Made by a program: the position numbers and the translations under genes. Below are positions 59,958 to 64,000 of a stretch of DNA of 64,000 bases, in pieces. Numbering within the stretch: the stretch's first letter is position 1; each line of letters starts with the position of its first letter. Source of the DNA: Oscheius onirici. Taxonomy: Eukaryota > Nematoda > Chromadorea > Rhabditida > Rhabditidae. The stretch lies in NCBI GenBank assembly GCA_932521025.1, contig OW051468.1:5952064-6016063 (forward strand), in the 5' to 3' direction. Below the pieces are notes generated by a model. The model saw nothing but the letters and a program-made list of their open reading frames with translations, was not told the DNA's origin and ran no database searches.

Positions 59958-60332
59958 CAAACTGTTTTGGATGTACTAAACGATCAAACATATTGTAATC
60001 TACCAGTCGTAGATCGAAGCTTGTTTTCAAAACTTGCTCTGTAGCTTGAAACAATCCGGCTGTGCAAATGTTGTTCTCGAAAAAAAACATGAGTAGGTGT
60101 TTGGTTTCAGTGCTCTTTAGCAAAGTAAGGCCGAATCTACTACAAGTTTCGATTACTGAAGAAGATGGAAACTTTGGAAAGTTTCTTGATTTTAAAACAA
60201 TGGGAAAACTGTTACTATTTGAAAGTTATGAAAGTTTCTCATAACTAATGTTTAAAAGTTCGAAAAATACTTTTAAGGGGGTAAAAAAGTTTCTAATTGA
60301 ATCACTTCTGCAATACTAGCCGACCGAACATG

Positions 60333-60558
60333 TTCTTGGGTAGAGCCACGTTCTTTTCTGGTAACAAAGGTCCAATGACGTAAGTGTTCCTACCCTTACT
60401 TCCAATCACTTATTCTTATTGTTAGCTGTGTGATCAAAAACAGAGTCGGACGTCTTCTGATCCTGAAAGGCCAGAGCAAGATCCGCAACACTTCTGAAAC
60501 GAATCCTGCTCCTGCATCTTCTTCCACGCCTATCGTCATCGAATGCGGAGGCAACAGG
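60333..60558 (+). pseudogene. Two-exon hypothetical gene fragment
   Basis: ATG at about 60332 begins MFLGRATFFSGNKGPMT; a 47-nt GT...AG intron is followed in phase by CVIKNRVGRLLILKGQSKIR and STPIVIECGGNR to a gttagt donor at about 60559. No continuation is found; a LINE fragment begins about 100 bp later. Probably a gene or element frame interrupted by that insertion. Family unknown. Confidence 0.35.
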
Positions 60559-60649
60559 TTAGTGTTCTCATCTTCTTTGAAAGAAAGAAGTCTTGAGTAG
60601 AGAACGTGATATTTTGCAAAACACAATTGATGGGATATACTCCTTTTTC

Positions 60650-61394
60650 AATGAGCTTAACTTAACTATCGCTGCAAACAAAACTTTTTGCTTGCATCTA
60701 GGAGTCAAGAATCCCCAAATGATGTACCACGTGAACAGTTTCCTCATCGAACCTCGGAGTTAGGCTAGAGATTTAGGTATTAGGTACGATAACACTCTTT
60801 CGTTTAGGCCCCAATTTGAACACTTGACCAAATCAGCAATGTATAGGATATTCAGAATCTTTCTTTTTTACTGATCCAAAACTATTGACCAAAATGTTTA
60901 TTACATATGTTCGATCGCGGCTCGAGTTTGGTTCCATACATTGGAATCCAAACTTAAAGAAAGATTCCGATCTCCTAGAAAAAGTTCAGAAAGATTTTTC
61001 GAAAATTCTGTGGTTAAAGAACAACCCAACTTTATGTTATAGGGAATTGCCTAGTTATGCAGCTCGCATTCGATACTTACAGTTAGCTTCGCTCTTCACT
61101 AGAAGAATGACTTATGACGTATTGTTTGCCCAAAAGGTCATTCAGGGGTTGAGTTATACGACTATGGCTGACTTATTTGTGCTTAGACCTACTAATGGTA
61201 GGACTGTTCGCTTCAAACTATTTCCCAAGCTATGTCACGTAAAGTCTACTTCTAGATTTAGGAACTCTTTTGCTTTCAGAGTATGTCGACTACTTGAAGA
61301 AGAAAGTTTAGGTGCTCTTATCCATTCTGGTCGTTCCACAATTGTTCAACACGTATCTTTACACTCGTCCACCTTATCGAATCTTTTGGATTGA
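60650..61394 (+). mobile_element. LINE reverse transcriptase fragment (CR1/Jockey-like 3' part)
   Basis: Frame 60885-61394 reads TYVRSRLEFGSIHWNPNLKK, DLLEKVQKDFSKILW, PSYAARIRYLQLASLFTRRM, and a tail ending SLHSSTLSNLLD. The RSxLEFGSxxWNP and LLEKVQ motifs are the post-catalytic thumb region of CR1/Jockey-type reverse transcriptases. Upstream, LGVKNPQMMYHVN and LSFRPQFEHLTKSAMYRIFR are recognisable in other frames, so at least one frameshift is present. 5'-truncated and dead. Confidence 0.75.
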
Positions 61395-62982
61395 TGTTTC
61401 ACAAGAAGAATCGTCTTCAGCAATCTCACTTTCCTTCCCTTCCTACTCCCCCTTGAGCAGACTTATGACTTTGTAAAAGCAATCTTTTGGCTAAATTGCA
61501 CTTAGACCGGGTTGAGCACAGTCCTGAGCGGTTAATGTCTGCAGATTTCCCTGCCCCTGTCTTTGGTTCTGGCCATTGATCAAGCATATCTCGCAGTACA
61601 TTGTGCACCATTGGTGGCAGGGGGGTCCTGTCAAACAGCCGAGGGTGGTTTGATTCTCGGAGTTTGGTCTGTTTTGCCTATTCAGAGGCCATTTCATTCC
61701 TTCTCAGTTTATCATTTTTTTTCAGTGGCTAAACGTCCCGGCTGGGGGACATTAGGCCCCACCCCGCGGGGTGGGGGGGCCTAACGGGACCTCGTATTTT
61801 TCAACAGCAAATAGTGCCCAAATCGTCGGAATCAATTCCTTTCGATGAATATAAGTTAGAATAATTATTTTTGATAGGAAAAACTTTCATTTCTCTAAAA
61901 TTCAATTTTTGGTCAAAATTTTCTATTTTTTGCCGCTTTTCACCTATATGTCGCTCCATTTCGATGTTTTCAAGAAGAAGTTTTTCAATTTGGCAATGGT
62001 TTTCTAAGTTGTACAGCAGTTCAAAAGCAACAACTTTGTAGTACATCACCACTCTGCCCGACCAAGGCTTCGTCATGAAAACAAGGTATGAATCTGAGCG
62101 CTGCACTGAACCCTATACTACATGGTTTCCAAGATGCTTCTCACAGAGAGTATAGTGTATCTTTTCAGTTTTATTATTAGATAGAGTGCAATTCTCTGAG
62201 AGAACCAAAGCTGAGTCATCTGCTTTGACTGAGGTTAGTCGATTGGTTCTGGTTTCTCCCTACTGAACTGATACTATGTCTAGCTACAATCTGGTGGGTT
62301 TTCTGCTCTGAACTAAGAAACTGTAACTGTTCTCTCTTCCGATTAGAAGTAAACACCGGGTGAAAAATAGTTAAGACTCTTTGCTCTCTCATTCTCTCCA
62401 TCGGTTCAATTACTGAGTTACTGTGGAATTAGGAACAACCCTTTTTATTACTTGTAAACATCCCTGATAAAAACGGCTGAGCAGAGTTACTTGTTTAACT
62501 TAGGAAGTCATAGGCTGAGTGAAGAACATTCCGTTGGGGGAACCTAGATTGTCAGACTCTCTTTCTCATTGGACAAATATTTCTCTGAGAACCCTCATCG
62601 ACGTTTGTTACGGGATGTAGTTTACGGTCGTCAGAAAACAAACAAGCAGATTATAAAGAGACATCGTGAGAAAGAACAAACACCGTTTTTAGATTTAGGG
62701 GGGCTAACGGGACCCACCCGGCGGCGGCTGCGACTGACCCCCAAAACTGGAGTCGAGCTATGATGGCTCATGTTTTGACACATTGATAAGCTAATAAACT
62801 GTAAACTGTAAACTGTAGGAGTATAGTAGCTGTAGCTTCCGTGAGAGTCTCCTCATCAATAGTTTTAATGCAGAAAAAGCAATTACATTTAATCTAGCAA
62901 AGTTTTCAAAACTTTGTAACAAGGTAAAAGTTTTGGAAACAAATCAAGCTATTCAGTTCTAACCCCAAGTCTTGGCGACAGG
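61395..62982. other. Intergenic, repeat-like, with a GC palindrome
   Basis: Contains the GC-rich palindrome at 61752-61784, a minus-strand frame at 61.8-62.1 kb of unknown origin, and a second copy of ctaacgggacc at about 62705. No gene can be supported. The M8 protease promoter should lie at the right end. Confidence 0.45.
61752..61784. repeat. GC-rich imperfect palindrome
   Basis: ttaggccccaccccgc pairs with ggggtgggg...gcctaa with a three-G bulge. The shared word ctaacgggacc follows here (61781) and occurs again near 62705. Confidence 0.65.
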
Positions 62983-64000
62983 ATGCGTCTTCTTCTTCTC
63001 CTTCTACCAGTAGTAGCTACCGGTTGCGGTCAGACGGTCAGTCTTTCTGGTCTTTTTGTCTACTGTCTGCCTCCATGTTCCCTTGTATTGGATACATGTA
63101 AACTCACTAGTCGCTAGCATCCTGACACCTGTACTTTCGGATCTTCCTTTGTTCTCCTTCTCTGCCATTCTCCCTTGCCCTTTTATTTGTTCTTGTCCTT
63201 TTGTACCTCTCGTACAAAGTGTTTTACTTCCGTACAAGCCATTTCAGCCATCCAACGAGACCGAAGACATGGGCGCTGGATTTGCCCAATACTCACCAAT
63301 TAGGCGTCGTGGTCCCGGTTCCTCTGTCCCGCCCTTCACCCCACTCAGCATCTACACGATCTACGATCCGGAAATCAAAAAGCTGTCGACGATTGAAAGA
63401 CGTGATCTGTCTAATTACGTTACCAAGGCTACTCGACGTCTCGGCGAAATGCTCAAAGTTCGGAAGACGACGAGTCTCATGGTCGATTGTCCTCAGATCG
63501 GCAAGAAGGAAATCAAAGAGGGATACAATTTTGCCCTTTTTATCGACACAAAGTGTAATGGAAATGGACAGACTCTGGCCACGGCTGGATCTTGTGCGAG
63601 AGAGATTGGGAAGGCTGAGACGAGCGGAAATGTCTACTATCCGTACCATCAAGGCCAATTCAAATCTAGCAAGGGGAACTCGTGGCTCGGAAGACCTCTC
63701 GGAGGCAGAATGAGCATCTGTTTGGACATGTTCAAGGTTTGTCTCACTTGCTCACAAAGAAATCCTGTTTAAGAAGAGAAATCTCCGATCTGACGGCAAT
63801 AAGTGGGTCTCGACAATCATGCACGAGATGGCCCACGCTCTCGTCTACAGCGGAGGCCTCTTCACCAAGTTCACCCAATGTGGAGACGACGGAAACTGTA
63901 ATCTCTACGATCTGGCCCAGAACAGTTTCAAAGAGCCATCCGGTGTGCAGTCCTATGAGATTCCCGGCGTTGTCAAGAAGATCAATCACAGGTGGCAGAC
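62983..64000 (+). CDS. Leishmanolysin-like (M8) secreted metalloprotease, 3' end cut by window edge
   Basis: Start ATG 62983 with a signal peptide (MRLLLLLLPVVATGCGQT). After an intron (63037-63248) the frame gives ETEDMGAGFAQYSPIRRRGP, FTPLSIYTIYDPEIKKLSTI, ATRRLGEMLKVRKTTSLMVD, FALFIDTKCNGNGQTLATAG and GRPLGGRMSICLDMF. A second short intron is followed by WVSTIMHEMAHALVYSGGL, with the HExxH zinc site HEMAH, and QCGDDGNCNLYDLAQNSF. The window ends before the third zinc ligand (the distal His and Met-turn). The conserved A-x-C and GRP-x-GG-x-x-x-C parts identify family M8. The acceptor of intron 2 ends AAG rather than CAG. Confidence 0.88.

Noticed and set aside
1..64000. CRISPR arrays, bacterial operons or ribosome binding sites
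   Set aside because: Spliceosomal introns and metazoan gene families show a eukaryotic genome; no regular spacer-repeat array exists.

Overview
The window is eukaryotic and looks like a compact invertebrate genome, most probably a nematode. Genes are split by very short introns, often 36-50 nt, with GT...AG ends and C/T-rich acceptors. Several start codons lie 0-20 nt downstream of an acceptor-like TTTCAG or TTTTAG, as expected for spliced-leader trans-splicing. The acetylcholine receptor subunit resembles the nematode UNC-38 type and the retrotransposon resembles the RTE clade. No species can be fixed from the sequence alone, and another small-genome invertebrate that uses a spliced leader remains possible.

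Layout, left to right. 1-3049 (-): RBBP6-type E3 ligase, cut by the left edge. 3.9-4.5 kb (+): an inverted partial copy of the RBBP6 5' end joined to unrelated exons. 4.6-6.5 kb: repeat-rich block with tRNA-like SINE remnants and short tandem repeats. 6.73-11.64 kb (+): long coiled-coil protein ending in a CaaX box, kinetochore CENP-E/F-like. 11.66-13.9 kb (-): UVSSA. 14.06-19.21 kb: a 5.15-kb element with about 475-bp terminal inverted repeats enclosing a decayed RTE-type LINE. 19.5-20.8 kb (-): AIP co-chaperone. 21.3-24.3 kb (-): DNAJC16-type J protein. 24.8-25.4 kb (+): unrecognised small helical protein. 25.6-26.7 kb (-): SARAF. 27.2-27.6 kb (-): small Lys-rich protein with a signal peptide. 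28.0-28.8 kb (+): CIB-type EF-hand protein. 28.9-30.1 kb (-): STOML2. 30.7-31.4 kb (+): FCF1. 31.6-34.4 kb (-): syntrophin. 35.0-36.4 kb (+): inositol hexakisphosphate kinase. 36.6-40.0 kb (-): SLC35C2, with a GSK3-like kinase gene nested antisense in its first intron. 41.8-44.4 kb (+): RFWD3. 47.9-52.2 kb (+): calmodulin-dependent phosphodiesterase PDE1 with two candidate first exons. 56.4-58.8 kb (+): nicotinic acetylcholine receptor alpha subunit. 59.5-59.9 kb (-): Gly/Tyr/Pro/Met-rich secreted peptide. 60.3-61.4 kb: broken gene and LINE fragment. 63.0-64.0 kb (+): leishmanolysin-like M8 metalloprotease, cut by the right edge.

Most genes alternate in strand as convergent and divergent pairs and work in unrelated processes: ubiquitin and DNA-damage response (RBBP6, UVSSA, RFWD3), chaperone and ER/mitochondrial functions (AIP, DNAJC16, SARAF, STOML2), rRNA processing (FCF1), and neuromuscular signalling (syntrophin, nAChR alpha, PDE1, CIB). 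There is no operon-like pathway cluster. The most unusual features are the long inverted-repeat element containing a LINE, the chimeric RBBP6 copy, the nested kinase gene with one in-frame TAG, and a 223-bp palindrome in the last SLC35C2 intron. Exon boundaries were read by eye; coordinates for multi-exon genes give the outer span.
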